A program made the translations under genes and the position numbers. Positions 15,077-23,832 of a DNA stretch of 64,000 nucleotides are shown piece by piece (position 1 is the stretch's first letter; each line of letters begins with the position of its first letter). A model generated the notes under the pieces. The model did not search any database, had not been told where the DNA came from, and saw only the letters and a program-made list of their open reading frames with translations. Source of the DNA: Mucilaginibacter glaciei (lineage in GTDB: Bacteria; Bacteroidota; Bacteroidia; Sphingobacteriales; Sphingobacteriaceae); the NCBI RefSeq assembly GCF_014773245.1, contig NZ_JACWMX010000004.1, forward strand, positions 248,001 through 312,000. Direction: 5' to 3'.

Positions 15077-16441
15077 ATGACAACAATAAATAATAGCCCT
15101 TTGAAACCTTATCTCAACAAAAGAACCGTCGGGGCCGCGGGCAGTATTGCTATGCTACTCATAGTTATGCTGTTTACAACCCCCGCCGCCGCTCAGGACC
15201 GAATCATCACTCTTGACGAAGCTGTAAAGCTTGGATTGGAAAACAGTAAAACCTTAAAGCTTTCGCAATCGCGTATTGACCAGGCCGTATCCCGGTTTGA
15301 GCAGGCTAAAGACCAGGCATTGCCCAGTGCATCTGCCAGCTTTGGTTATAACCGCGCGCAGATCCCGGCTAACAAATTAGCATTTGGCCAGGAAAGCTTA
15401 GTGTTACCGACCAGTGCTAACGCCTATTTAGGTACGGTATCAATAAACCAGGTGATATGGGCAGGTAACAAATTACGTTACGCCCGCGAATCAACCAACC
15501 TGCTTACCCAGGTAGCCCGCTTAGATGCCGTGAATGATAAAGATCAGATCAAGTACATGGTTATCAACTCATACTATAACCTTTATAAAGTGCTGCAAAG
15601 CAAAAAGGTTGTTGAGGCCAACATTGCTACCATTGATGCACAGATCAAACAATCGCAGCGCTTTTTTGACCAGGGGCTGGTTACCAAGAACGATGTGCTG
15701 CGTTTCCAACTGCAACGCTCAAACATCGAGCTGAACGGTATAGATCTGGAAAATAATCGTCGCATCATTAACTATAATATGAATATCCTTTTGGGCCTAC
15801 CTGAGAATACCCAGCTAACCATCGCACAGATTGTAGAGCCAAACCACGATGCCGCACCGTTAGCTAACTATTTGGATACGGCCATGGCTAACCGCCCCGA
15901 ATTGCAACAATTAGATTTGCGTACCCAGGCTGCAGAAACGAATATCAAAAGCATCAAGGCCAACTTATCGCCTACCCTTTCGGCAGCGGGCAGTGCTTAT
16001 TATGTGGGCATATCGGCCAACCCGATACCTAAGAGCGGTAATTTTATTACCCCAATATCATTAGGCCTAACGCTGGGCTGGAATTTTGGTAACCTATGGA
16101 CTAACAAGAATAAGGTAAATGAGGCCCGCCTGCAACGCGAGGAGGTGATCATTAACAAAGGCATCACTGCAGATAATGTGAGGAATGATGTAAATCAAAG
16201 CTACCAAAATTATAAAGCCGCTCTGGATAAGATCACCTTACTGCAAACCTCTATTAACCAGGCACAGGAAAACAACCGGATCCTGGAATCGAAATACAAA
16301 AGCAACATATCATCGGCCACAGACCGCGCAGATGCGCAAACCTTGCTTTACCAGGCGCAAATTAATTTGGAGTTGGCAAAAGCCGATGCCGGTTTAGCGT
16401 ACTACACATTAATAAAATCAACAGGAAAACTTAACAAATAA
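15077..16441 (+). CDS. TolC-like outer-membrane efflux protein
   Basis: A 454-aa outer-membrane factor. An N-terminal hydrophobic segment (about residues 22-40, ending TTPAAAQ) acts as the signal peptide. The mature part has the duplicated OEP repeat with long coiled helices (EAVKLGLENSKTLKLSQSRI, then NRPELQQLDLRTQAAETNI). It would form the trimeric outer-membrane channel for the EmrAB-type pump encoded next. The start lies one base after the TetR stop, so translation is coupled. Confidence 0.93.
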   Translation: MTTINNSPLKPYLNKRTVGAAGSIAMLLIVMLFTTPAAAQDRIITLDEAVKLGLENSKTLKLSQSRIDQAVSRFEQAKDQALPSASASFGYNRAQIPANKLAFGQESLVLPTSANAYLGTVSINQVIWAGNKLRYARESTNLLTQVARLDAVNDKDQIKYMVINSYYNLYKVLQSKKVVEANIATIDAQIKQSQRFFDQGLVTKNDVLRFQLQRSNIELNGIDLENNRRIINYNMNILLGLPENTQLTIAQIVEPNHDAAPLANYLDTAMANRPELQQLDLRTQAAETNIKSIKANLSPTLSAAGSAYYVGISANPIPKSGNFITPISLGLTLGWNFGNLWTNKNKVNEARLQREEVIINKGITADNVRNDVNQSYQNYKAALDKITLLQTSINQAQENNRILESKYKSNISSATDRADAQTLLYQAQINLELAKADAGLAYYTLIKSTGKLNK

Positions 16442-16458
16442 TTACAATAAATACAGCA

Positions 16459-17511
16459 ATGGCAACACAAGAAACAGAAACCAAAAAGAAACCAAACAGA
16501 GTCCTGCCGATTATCCTTGGGATAGTTTTGTTAGGCGGTATTATTTTTGGTGTAAAAGAATATATATACTTCAGCAAGCACGTTGATACAGATGATGCCC
16601 AGATAGATGGCGACATTAGCCCGGTTGTAGCGCGCGTTGGCGGTTACGTTGACAGCATTATGTTTGAAGAGAACACTCACGTTAACGCAAACCAGCTTTT
16701 GGTGAGGATTGACGACCGCGATTACAAAGTAAAATTAGAGCAGGCCCAGGCCGCACAGGTGGGCGCAAGTGCGAATACCAATGTGGGCGAATCGCAAATA
16801 ACAACTGCCGCTGCAAACTCGGCAAGTGCTAAGGCACAGGTTTCATCTGCAGCTGCAAGGTTAGAGAAAGTAGAGAAAGATTATGCCCGTTATGCCAACC
16901 TGGTTAAGGACGGATCTGTTACCCAGCAGCAGTTTGACCAAGCCAAAGCCGATCTGGATGTTGCCCGCGCAAACTATAACGCTGCAAAAGACCAATTCAA
17001 GGCTGCCGCACAACAAATTGCAACCAGCCGCAGCCAGTTAAAGGTGACTAATACCGGTATTGACCAAAAGAAAGTGGATATTGATTACGCTAAATTGCAA
17101 TTAAGCTATACCAATGTAAAATCGCCGGCGAGCGGCATTGTTGCTAAAAAGAATGTACAGGTAGGCCAGCTGGTGCAGGCCGGTCAAACTTTGTTCGCTG
17201 TTGTGAACGATAACAGCCTTTACATTACCGCTAACTTTAAAGAAACGCAACTGGATAAGATTAAGAACGGGCAAAAGGTTGACTTAAAGGTTGATGCTTA
17301 TCCTGAACTTAAGGTAGAAGGTACAGTTTATAATTTTTCGCCTGCTACAGGTGCTAAATTCTCTTTACTACCGCCGGATAATGCCACCGGTAACTTTGTT
17401 AAGGTTGTACAACGCATCCCTGTTAAAATTAAATTATCAGGCAGCAAAGAAGAACTTGCGAAACTGCGCCCGGGTATGAGCGTTGATGTTTCGGTAATTA
17501 CAAAAGACTAA
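16459..17511 (+). CDS. HlyD/EmrA-family membrane fusion protein
   Basis: A 350-aa periplasmic adaptor. One N-terminal membrane helix lies at about 15-32. The signature VDTDDAQIDGDISPVVARV is typical of EmrA-like proteins. A barrel-sandwich (lipoyl-like) domain split by a coiled-coil hairpin spans about 50-230 (VEKDYARYANLVKDGSVTQQ in the hairpin, SPASGIVAKKNVQVGQ on return), then a beta-barrel. It joins the DHA2 transporter to the TolC-like channel. Confidence 0.95.
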   Translation: MATQETETKKKPNRVLPIILGIVLLGGIIFGVKEYIYFSKHVDTDDAQIDGDISPVVARVGGYVDSIMFEENTHVNANQLLVRIDDRDYKVKLEQAQAAQVGASANTNVGESQITTAAANSASAKAQVSSAAARLEKVEKDYARYANLVKDGSVTQQQFDQAKADLDVARANYNAAKDQFKAAAQQIATSRSQLKVTNTGIDQKKVDIDYAKLQLSYTNVKSPASGIVAKKNVQVGQLVQAGQTLFAVVNDNSLYITANFKETQLDKIKNGQKVDLKVDAYPELKVEGTVYNFSPATGAKFSLLPPDNATGNFVKVVQRIPVKIKLSGSKEELAKLRPGMSVDVSVITKD

Positions 17512-17516
17512 ATAAA

Positions 17517-19058
17517 ATGGCTGAAACTGGCTTTAAAAAATGGATCATTACCATTACGGTAATCATGGCATCGCTGCTTGAGCTGATCGATACAACTATT
17601 GTAAACGTTGCTATACCTAAAATACAGGGTTACCTTGGTGCAACGCTTGAGGACATAGCGTGGGTGGTTACCGGTTATGCCGTTGCAAACGTTATCATCC
17701 TGCCTATGTCGGGCTGGTTGGGCGGGCGCTTTGGCCGTAAACAATACTTTCTTACGTCCATAATTGTATTTACAATAGCATCTTTCCTTTGCGGCAATGC
17801 TACATCGCTGGAAGAATTGGTGATATTCCGTATCCTGCAGGGACTTGCCGGTGGTGGCTTGATATCTACCGGGCAAACCATTTTGATAGAGACCTGGCCG
17901 CGTGAGCAAATTGGAACAGCAACCGCGTTATTTGGTTTAGGTGCGGTTGTAGGGCCTACGGTTGGCCCTACCATTGGCGGCTGGATCACGGAAACCTATA
18001 CCTGGCAGTGGATATTCTATGTAAATATCCCGGTTGGTGTATTGGCTATATTCCTCACTTACACGTTTATCAACGAGACGCCCAAATCCGAGAAAAAGCC
18101 CATCGACTGGTGGGGTATTGGTTTGCTTGCTGTAGCTGTAGGTAGTTTACAAACTATATTAGAAAAAGGTGAATCGGAAGACTGGTTTTCAAAAACCTAT
18201 ATTCTGATACTGACTGTAACCGCTGTGATAGGCGTGATCCTGTTTATATGGCGCGAATTAAGTACCGACCACCCGATTGTAAACTTTAGTATCATGCGGC
18301 ACCGGAGTTTTTCCGTCGGGATGTTTACCTCCTTTATCCTTGGGTTTGGATTATATGGTTCCGTATTCGTATTCCCGGTGTTCTGTCAAAACCTGCTGGG
18401 CTTTAACGCGCAGCAAACAGGCGAATTACTATTCCCCGGTGGTTTATGTACTATATTTATGATGCCGTTTATTGGTAAGATGCTGAATAAAGGCGTTCCT
18501 GCGCAGTTTATGGCTACGGGCGGTATGTTCCTGTTCTTTGTATTTACCTGGATGCTGAGCAATTCGACCCTGGCAACCGGAGAGAAAGATGTGTTGGTTC
18601 CGTTATTGATCCGTGGTGTAGGGATGGCTTTATTATTTGTGCCATTGACCACATTAGCAATGGCCGACCTGAAAGGGCCGGAAATTGGACAAGGATCGGG
18701 CTTAAACAATATGATGCGTCAATTAGGCGGTTCATTTGGTATCGCAGCTTTGACTACCATTATCCACATCCGCCAGGGTTTTCACCGCAGTACATTAATA
18801 GAGCATGTTAACCCATACAATCCTGCATTTACCGAACGCTTACATATGCTAACACAAGGCTTTGTAGCTAAAGGTAAATCGGTACTGGATGCCACACACA
18901 TGGCCTATGGCGCTATTGAAGGCACGGTTATCAGGCAAACTATGCTTTTAACGTACGATGATGCTTACTGGATCTCGGGTTTGGTCATGCTATTCTCTAT
19001 ACCATTGCTGTATCTGCAGCCGTTTAAAAAATTAAAAGCGGTTACAGACGCTCACTAA
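17517..19058 (+). CDS. DHA2-family (EmrB/QacA) multidrug MFS transporter
   Basis: A 513-aa inner-membrane proton-drug antiporter with 14 predicted segments. Motif A-like GGRFGRKQYF lies after helix 2, DTTIVNVAIPKIQGYLG is the helix 1 motif D1, and motif C-like GLGAVVGPTVGPTIGG lies in helix 5. It is the last gene of the TetR-OMF-adaptor-transporter operon, and a terminator follows. Likely substrates are hydrophobic drugs or plant compounds, but none can be named. Confidence 0.95.
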   Translation: MAETGFKKWIITITVIMASLLELIDTTIVNVAIPKIQGYLGATLEDIAWVVTGYAVANVIILPMSGWLGGRFGRKQYFLTSIIVFTIASFLCGNATSLEELVIFRILQGLAGGGLISTGQTILIETWPREQIGTATALFGLGAVVGPTVGPTIGGWITETYTWQWIFYVNIPVGVLAIFLTYTFINETPKSEKKPIDWWGIGLLAVAVGSLQTILEKGESEDWFSKTYILILTVTAVIGVILFIWRELSTDHPIVNFSIMRHRSFSVGMFTSFILGFGLYGSVFVFPVFCQNLLGFNAQQTGELLFPGGLCTIFMMPFIGKMLNKGVPAQFMATGGMFLFFVFTWMLSNSTLATGEKDVLVPLLIRGVGMALLFVPLTTLAMADLKGPEIGQGSGLNNMMRQLGGSFGIAALTTIIHIRQGFHRSTLIEHVNPYNPAFTERLHMLTQGFVAKGKSVLDATHMAYGAIEGTVIRQTMLLTYDDAYWISGLVMLFSIPLLYLQPFKKLKAVTDAH

Positions 19059-19063
19059 AAGCA

Positions 19064-19096
19064 AAAGCCGTTCTGCTATAATAGCGGAACGGCTTT
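19064..19096 (+). terminator. Terminator of the efflux operon
   Basis: A near-perfect stem AAAGCCGTTCTGCTAT / ATAGCGGAACGGCTTT with a short loop ends the operon, 6 nt after the stop codon. Confidence 0.8.
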
Positions 19097-19277
19097 CTCC
19101 AAAAAAATCAACAATTAAATTTGTAATCCCCCCTGGGTTCACAAAAAGTTTAGGTGTAGATATTATGTAACAGGGGTTAGTAGTAATCTTAAGCTATAAA
19201 ATTAATGGTTTTAATTTAACAAAGCCAAATTTTATATCATATTATTTTACACAACCTTGGTAATATTTTACAGCAGG

Positions 19278-19862
19278 TTAAAAAATAACCTTCCCGGTTG
19301 CTGTAACCAGCGATGCAATGCGCACGGCATCAAAAATTCTTTCCTCGGTTGCCCCTAATTTTATTAATGAATCTTCGTGTGCATTTACGCACATTTCGCA
19401 GCCGTTAACGGCCGATATGGCTAAACTCATCAGTTCAAAAAATTCTTTACCCGTTACCGGCTTCATCATCAGTTGCATGCGGATCCGTGCTGGTATTTGA
19501 GTGTACTTCTCTTTTTGCGTAAAATGACGAAAACGGTAAAAAATATTGTTTGATGCCAGTAATGACGCGCAGCCTACAGCCTCAGCAATATCTGCGGCAG
19601 TAGCACCTTGCTCTTCGGCGTATTTGGTATAGTAGCCTATTAGCGGCTCGTTGGTATTATTAATGGCAGTGCTCAGGCCTAATAAGGCGCATTCCCTGTT
19701 ATCCAGGTGTGCGGAGGTAAGCGTGCTGGTAAAGTTCAGTTTAAAGTCGCGCAGGTAGCGCGATTCGCCTTTTTCCAGTAAGGTAAGGCTTGATGTGCGG
19801 TAAGCGGTGTCCACGCCGATGGCTTGTAACAGTTCTTGTATGATCTCGGTACTCTCGTTCAT
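19278..19862 (-). CDS. AhpD-like alkylhydroperoxidase (carboxymuconolactone decarboxylase fold)
   Basis: A 194-aa all-helical protein. The active motif CEMCVNAHE near the C terminus gives C155, C158 and H162, the CxxC-xxx-H catalytic site of AhpD. The N-terminal half repeats the fold without the Cys pair. The gene directly follows the peroxiredoxin gene, so the likely role is reductase or accessory peroxidase for that AhpC, as in actinobacterial AhpC-AhpD systems. A repeat-rich 87-bp gap separates the two. Confidence 0.9.
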   Translation of the reverse strand: MNESTEIIQELLQAIGVDTAYRTSSLTLLEKGESRYLRDFKLNFTSTLTSAHLDNRECALLGLSTAINNTNEPLIGYYTKYAEEQGATAADIAEAVGCASLLASNNIFYRFRHFTQKEKYTQIPARIRMQLMMKPVTGKEFFELMSLAISAVNGCEMCVNAHEDSLIKLGATEERIFDAVRIASLVTATGKVIF

Positions 19863-19869
19863 GAATGTA

Positions 19870-19946
19870 GATATGAAAATGTGCAGATTTCAGATGTGCA
19901 GATGTTGCTAATTTGCACATCTGCAAATTCGAAATCTGCACATCGA
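19870..19946. repeat. Intergenic palindrome, ATGTGCAGATTT word family
   Basis: The left arm has ATGTGCAGATTTCAGATGTG and the right arm has the inverted words GCACATCTGCAAATTCG and GAAATCTGCACATC. It lies between the ahpC and ahpD genes. The same vocabulary recurs near accC/accB at 49398-49485 and 49990-50037. Confidence 0.65.
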
Positions 19947-19949
19947 TAC

Positions 19950-20495
19950 TTACGCGTTTAAAGTCTCCTGGCCTTTTTCCCAGTTGCAAGGGCAAAGCTC
20001 ATCGGTTTGTAAACCATCCAGTACACGTAAAACTTCTTTAACATTACGGCCAACGCTCAGGTCGTTCACACATACCCAGCGGATAATGCCTGTCGGGTCG
20101 ATAATGAAAGTAGCACGATAAGCAACCTTTTCGTTTGGCTCTAAAATGCCCAGGTCTTCTGCTAATGATTTTGAAGTATCGGCCAGCATCGGGAATTTAA
20201 GGTCACGCAGATCGTCGTGGTCACGTCTCCAGGCTGCGTGTACAAACTCGCTGTCTGTAGATGCGCCGATCAGGCGGGTTTCGCGGTCACGAAACTCACC
20301 GAAGTTTTTGTTGAACTCAGCAATTTCAGTCGGGCACACGAAAGTGAAATCTTTTGGCCACCAGAACATTACCGTCCAAACGTTATCGTCATTAACCAAA
20401 TAGTCTGATGTTATTGTTTCAAACTCTTTGCCTTTTTCAAGGTTTGTTACCGCTATTTTAGAAAATTGAGGGAATTGTTGTCCTATTGTTAACAT
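19950..20495 (-). CDS. ahpC: AhpC/TSA peroxiredoxin
   Basis: A 181-aa thioredoxin-fold peroxidase. The peroxidatic cysteine is C54 in DFTFVCPTE; resolving cysteines lie in ELCPCNW (C168 and C170). It reduces hydrogen peroxide and organic hydroperoxides in the cytosol. The AhpD-like gene downstream may reduce it, since no AhpF is adjacent. A perfect -7 box TACCTTTG lies 28 nt before the ATG and an OxyR-like ATAG-N7-CTAT dyad lies about 80 bp upstream. The length is slightly short but normal for this subfamily. Confidence 0.93.
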   Translation of the reverse strand: MLTIGQQFPQFSKIAVTNLEKGKEFETITSDYLVNDDNVWTVMFWWPKDFTFVCPTEIAEFNKNFGEFRDRETRLIGASTDSEFVHAAWRRDHDDLRDLKFPMLADTSKSLAEDLGILEPNEKVAYRATFIIDPTGIIRWVCVNDLSVGRNVKEVLRVLDGLQTDELCPCNWEKGQETLNA

Positions 20496-20523
20496 AGTGA
20501 TTGTTTTATTAAAGTTTATGCAA

Positions 20524-20531
20524 CAAAGGTA
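20524..20531 (-). promoter_or_regulatory. -7 promoter box of ahpC
   Basis: The minus strand reads TACCTTTG, a perfect TAnnTTTG match, 28 nt before the ATG, giving a short ordinary leader. Confidence 0.6.
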
Positions 20532-20564
20532 TGGTTTTAATGAATGCAGATTTATTCAAAATAT

Positions 20565-20588
20565 CTATTGGACATAGATAAAATCTAT
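20565..20588 (-). promoter_or_regulatory. OxyR-like binding site candidate upstream of ahpC
   Basis: ATAG-N7-CTAT (20574-20588) equals one half of the classic OxyR consensus. An overlapping dyad CTAT-N5-ATAG (20565-20577) precedes it. The second full half is not well conserved, so binding is an inference. Confidence 0.4.
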
Positions 20589-20655
20589 ATTATAAGTATC
20601 TGATATTGAGAGATGCTATTTAATTATGAACAGCTGGTCTAACAAATGCAACCTT

Positions 20656-21222
20656 TTACGTAGCGCTTTTTTCAAACCAATCACCAAACTTCAGGAAGGT
20701 TTGGTTAGCGGCGGCTATCACAACGGCTTCCTGCTCGGGGTTGGTTGCCTGGTAGTTCAGTGTTTCTTTAAAGGTATCCCACATTTGTTCGGTGCGGTCT
20801 CCGTAGCTGGTAAAGAATGACAATCCCCCGCCATTTAAGCCCAAATGCTGCTGCATCATTTTACTGATGATCTTACCGCCAAGGGTAGATCCTTCGATTA
20901 CATACAGGGCGCCCAATGCCTGTAAATGGCTATGCAGTGTCGGCAATGAATCACCGGTTGCCTTTTCAGGAGTGGTGCTGCCCAAAAATTCCAGATCGTC
21001 GGCAAGCGACTGTGTTTTCCGGCGCTCGGTGCTATCCGGTAAAAGCGTTGGGTCTATCACTTTATTGATCTCTGTTTCCAGTCCGCCAAAATAACTGTAG
21101 AACAACTTTAACAAAGCGGCATATTCTTCCTTTGAGCGTATTGATCTTAATTTCCCTACAAGCACCTTTTCCAGTTGCTGATGATTGCTTTTGGTTTGTT
21201 CTTTTAATTTATCTGATAGCAT
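20656..21222 (-). CDS. Biliverdin-producing heme oxygenase
   Basis: A 188-aa all-helical protein of the bacterial heme oxygenase family, which opens heme to biliverdin, CO and iron. The proximal ligand candidate is H14 in KSNHQQLEK, and the distal-helix motif is GALYVIEGSTLGGKII. I chose ATG at 21222; the frame is open 10 codons further, but those residues are not family-like. No phytochrome gene adjoins it, so iron recovery or heme turnover is more likely than photoreceptor supply. A 9-bp perfect inverted repeat lies 34-60 bp upstream. Confidence 0.85.
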   Translation of the reverse strand: MLSDKLKEQTKSNHQQLEKVLVGKLRSIRSKEEYAALLKLFYSYFGGLETEINKVIDPTLLPDSTERRKTQSLADDLEFLGSTTPEKATGDSLPTLHSHLQALGALYVIEGSTLGGKIISKMMQQHLGLNGGGLSFFTSYGDRTEQMWDTFKETLNYQATNPEQEAVVIAAANQTFLKFGDWFEKSAT

Positions 21223-21255
21223 GTGTTTGTGGTCTGTTGTAAAGGTTATCAATTA

Positions 21256-21282
21256 TAGCTGATAAAAAATAAATATCAGCTA
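21256..21282. promoter_or_regulatory. Operator candidate upstream of heme oxygenase
   Basis: TAGCTGATA-N9-TATCAGCTA is a perfect 9-bp inverted repeat. Its TGATA...TATCA core resembles part of a Fur box, so iron control is possible but unproven. No T-run follows, so it is not a terminator. Confidence 0.5.
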
Positions 21283-21432
21283 AATGCTTAAAACCTTGTT
21301 ATTTAAAATAAAAGTATATACTATTGTGTACTGTTGACACAAAGCCATTCAGGCGCTGTCTGCACAAAACCAATTATTATAGCATGAGGCCCACAGGCTT
21401 TATGAACAAACCGCTTAATGCATAAAGTGTTT

Positions 21433-23814
21433 ATGAAAAAAAATTACCCCTCGGCCCCGGCTATCGCTATGGTCATTATCACCTGCCTGCTGCAGGTAAC
21501 AAGTTACGCGCAAACAAAAAAACGCGTAGTGCAACTAAACGCTAACAATGCCAAACAAGTAGTGGCTGCCATGACTTTGGAAGAAAAAGCCAAACTGGTA
21601 GTAGGTATGGGTTTTAAAATGCCCGGTATGCCAACGCCTACCCCAAAACAAATGAAAGAAGGGATTGACATTGGCGGCTTTAAACTGCCCCCTTCAGATC
21701 CGGACGCATATAATATACCGGAAAAAGTGCCGGGAGCCGCGGGCCGAACACATGCCATCCCCCGCTTAGGCATCCCGTCTATCACTGTAGCCGATGGCCC
21801 CGCAGGCGTACGCATCTCCCCAAAACGTGGTGGGAAAGATTCTTTAAAAACTTATTATGCAACTGCATGGCCGGTAGCTACGTTACTGGCATCGTCATGG
21901 GATACCGCTTTGGTGCGCCAGGTTGGTGTAGCCTTCGGTAACGAAGTACGCGAGTACGGTGTAGATGTTTTATTGGCACCGGGCTTAAACATTCACCGCA
22001 ACCCGCTTGGCGGCCGTAATTTTGAGTATTATTCAGAAGACCCATTGGTATCCGGCCGGATGACTGCTGCCATCGTTAATGGTATTCAAAGCAATGGTGT
22101 GGGTACATCCATCAAACACTTTGTAGCCAATAATCAGGAAACTAACCGTAATAGCATCAACACCGTGGTAAGCGAACGCGCCATGCGCGAGCTATATCTG
22201 AAAGGTTTCGAGATTGGTATCAAAGGTGCACAACCTTGGACAGTAATGTCGTCATACAACAAACTGCAGGGGGTGTACACATCAGAAAGACGCGACCTGC
22301 TGACTACCATCCTGCGTGGCGAATGGGGCTTTAAAGGCCTGGTGATGACCGATTGGTTTGGCGGTAAGGATGCCGTTGCACAAATGCACGCCGGGAATGA
22401 TCTGCTGATGCCTGGCGGCCCGCAGCAGTCGGACGATATTGTGGCAGCTGTAAAAAGTGGCAAATTGCCGTTAGCCGACCTGAACACCAATGTTGAGCAT
22501 ATGCTGAACCTGATTGTAAAATCGCAATCATTTAAAAAGTATAACTATTCTGACGCGCCCGACTTGGCAGCACACGCTGCAGTTGCACGTATGGCCGCAG
22601 CAGAAGGCATGATTTTATTAAAAAATACCGACAAGGCCCTGCCGGTTAGCACCAACAAAAGCATTGCGGTATTTGGTAACACCTCTTATGATATAATTGC
22701 CGGCGGCAGTGGCAGCGGCGATGTGAATAAAGCGTACACTGTATCGTTAGTGCAGGGATTAACCAATGCCGGGTACAACGTCAATGAAAATCTTAAAAAC
22801 AGCTATACCGCATACTTAACGGCTGCCAAGGCAAAACAGCCTAAAGCCCGTAATATTTTTATGCTGCCCCCACCGATACCAGAAATGGACCTGAATGGAA
22901 TGGTAGAGAAGCAAGCAGATGATGCAGCGGCTGCGATCATTACCATTGGCCGTAACGCAGGCGAAGGCGCCGACCGTAAAATAGAGGGTGACTTTAATTT
23001 AAACAATGCCGAAAAGGCAATTATCCGGGTAATCGCCGACGCTTTTCATGCCAAGGGAAAAAAGGTGATCGTGGTGCTAAACATTGGCGGCGTTATTGAA
23101 ACCGCCAGTTGGAAAGACAATGTAGATGCTATATTATTAGCGTGGCAGCCGGGCCTGGAAGCAGGCAACGCCATTGCCGATATCATTAGCGGTAAGGTAA
23201 ACCCATCGGGTAAGCTGGCAACTACCTTCCCGGTTGATTATAACGAGATCGCCTCATCTAAAAACTTCCCGGGCCTGCCTGCAGATAAACCAACCGAGGT
23301 TACTTATGAAGAAGGCGTTTATGTGGGTTACCGGTTCTTCGATACATTTGATATCAAGCCGTCTTTTGAGTTTGGCTATGGCTTATCATACACCAACTTT
23401 AAATTCAGCAATTTAAAACTAAGTGCCCCAACTTTTACAGGCAGTATGGATATCAACGTGACAGTCACCAATACCGGTTCGGTAGCTGGTAAAGAGGTGG
23501 TACAGTTGTACCTGGGTGCCCCGGTTAAAACAATGGATAAGCCACAGGATGAATTAAAGGGCTTTGTTAAAACCAAACTGCTGGCACCCGGCGAATCGCA
23601 AACGGTTGGCTTCCGGATCCGCGCTACAGATCTGGCTTCATTCTATACAGATAAACAAGCCTGGATGGCGGATGCCGGTACCTACACGGTAAAGGTTGGT
23701 TCATCATCAAGAAACACCCAATCGGTTACATTTAACCTCGCCACAGATATTATTACCGAGAAAGTAAATAAAGTTTTAGTGCCGCAAGTACACATTAACG
23801 AGTTGAAGAAGTAA
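21433..23814 (+). CDS. Glycoside hydrolase family 3, beta-glucosidase-like
   Basis: A 793-aa exported enzyme. The signal peptide (MVIITCLLQVTSYAQ) ends about residue 27. The GH3 N-terminal barrel has KHFVANNQETNRN, and the nucleophile Asp (about residue 307) lies in GLVMTDWFGG. The GH3 C-terminal sandwich spans about 375-620, with GRNAGEGADRK, and a fibronectin-III-like domain ends the protein (VTNTGSVAGKEVVQLYLG). It likely cleaves terminal beta-glucosyl or beta-xylosyl units in the periplasm. A second GH3 gene follows 18 bp later (6 bp to its alternative upstream start). Confidence 0.93.
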   Translation: MKKNYPSAPAIAMVIITCLLQVTSYAQTKKRVVQLNANNAKQVVAAMTLEEKAKLVVGMGFKMPGMPTPTPKQMKEGIDIGGFKLPPSDPDAYNIPEKVPGAAGRTHAIPRLGIPSITVADGPAGVRISPKRGGKDSLKTYYATAWPVATLLASSWDTALVRQVGVAFGNEVREYGVDVLLAPGLNIHRNPLGGRNFEYYSEDPLVSGRMTAAIVNGIQSNGVGTSIKHFVANNQETNRNSINTVVSERAMRELYLKGFEIGIKGAQPWTVMSSYNKLQGVYTSERRDLLTTILRGEWGFKGLVMTDWFGGKDAVAQMHAGNDLLMPGGPQQSDDIVAAVKSGKLPLADLNTNVEHMLNLIVKSQSFKKYNYSDAPDLAAHAAVARMAAAEGMILLKNTDKALPVSTNKSIAVFGNTSYDIIAGGSGSGDVNKAYTVSLVQGLTNAGYNVNENLKNSYTAYLTAAKAKQPKARNIFMLPPPIPEMDLNGMVEKQADDAAAAIITIGRNAGEGADRKIEGDFNLNNAEKAIIRVIADAFHAKGKKVIVVLNIGGVIETASWKDNVDAILLAWQPGLEAGNAIADIISGKVNPSGKLATTFPVDYNEIASSKNFPGLPADKPTEVTYEEGVYVGYRFFDTFDIKPSFEFGYGLSYTNFKFSNLKLSAPTFTGSMDINVTVTNTGSVAGKEVVQLYLGAPVKTMDKPQDELKGFVKTKLLAPGESQTVGFRIRATDLASFYTDKQAWMADAGTYTVKVGSSSRNTQSVTFNLATDIITEKVNKVLVPQVHINELKK

Positions 23815-23832
23815 ATTCAAATGCAAAGCATA

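Noticed and set aside
17508..17989. Antisense ORFs opposite the MFS gene
   Set aside because: They are shadow frames of a clear conserved gene with no motif of their own.
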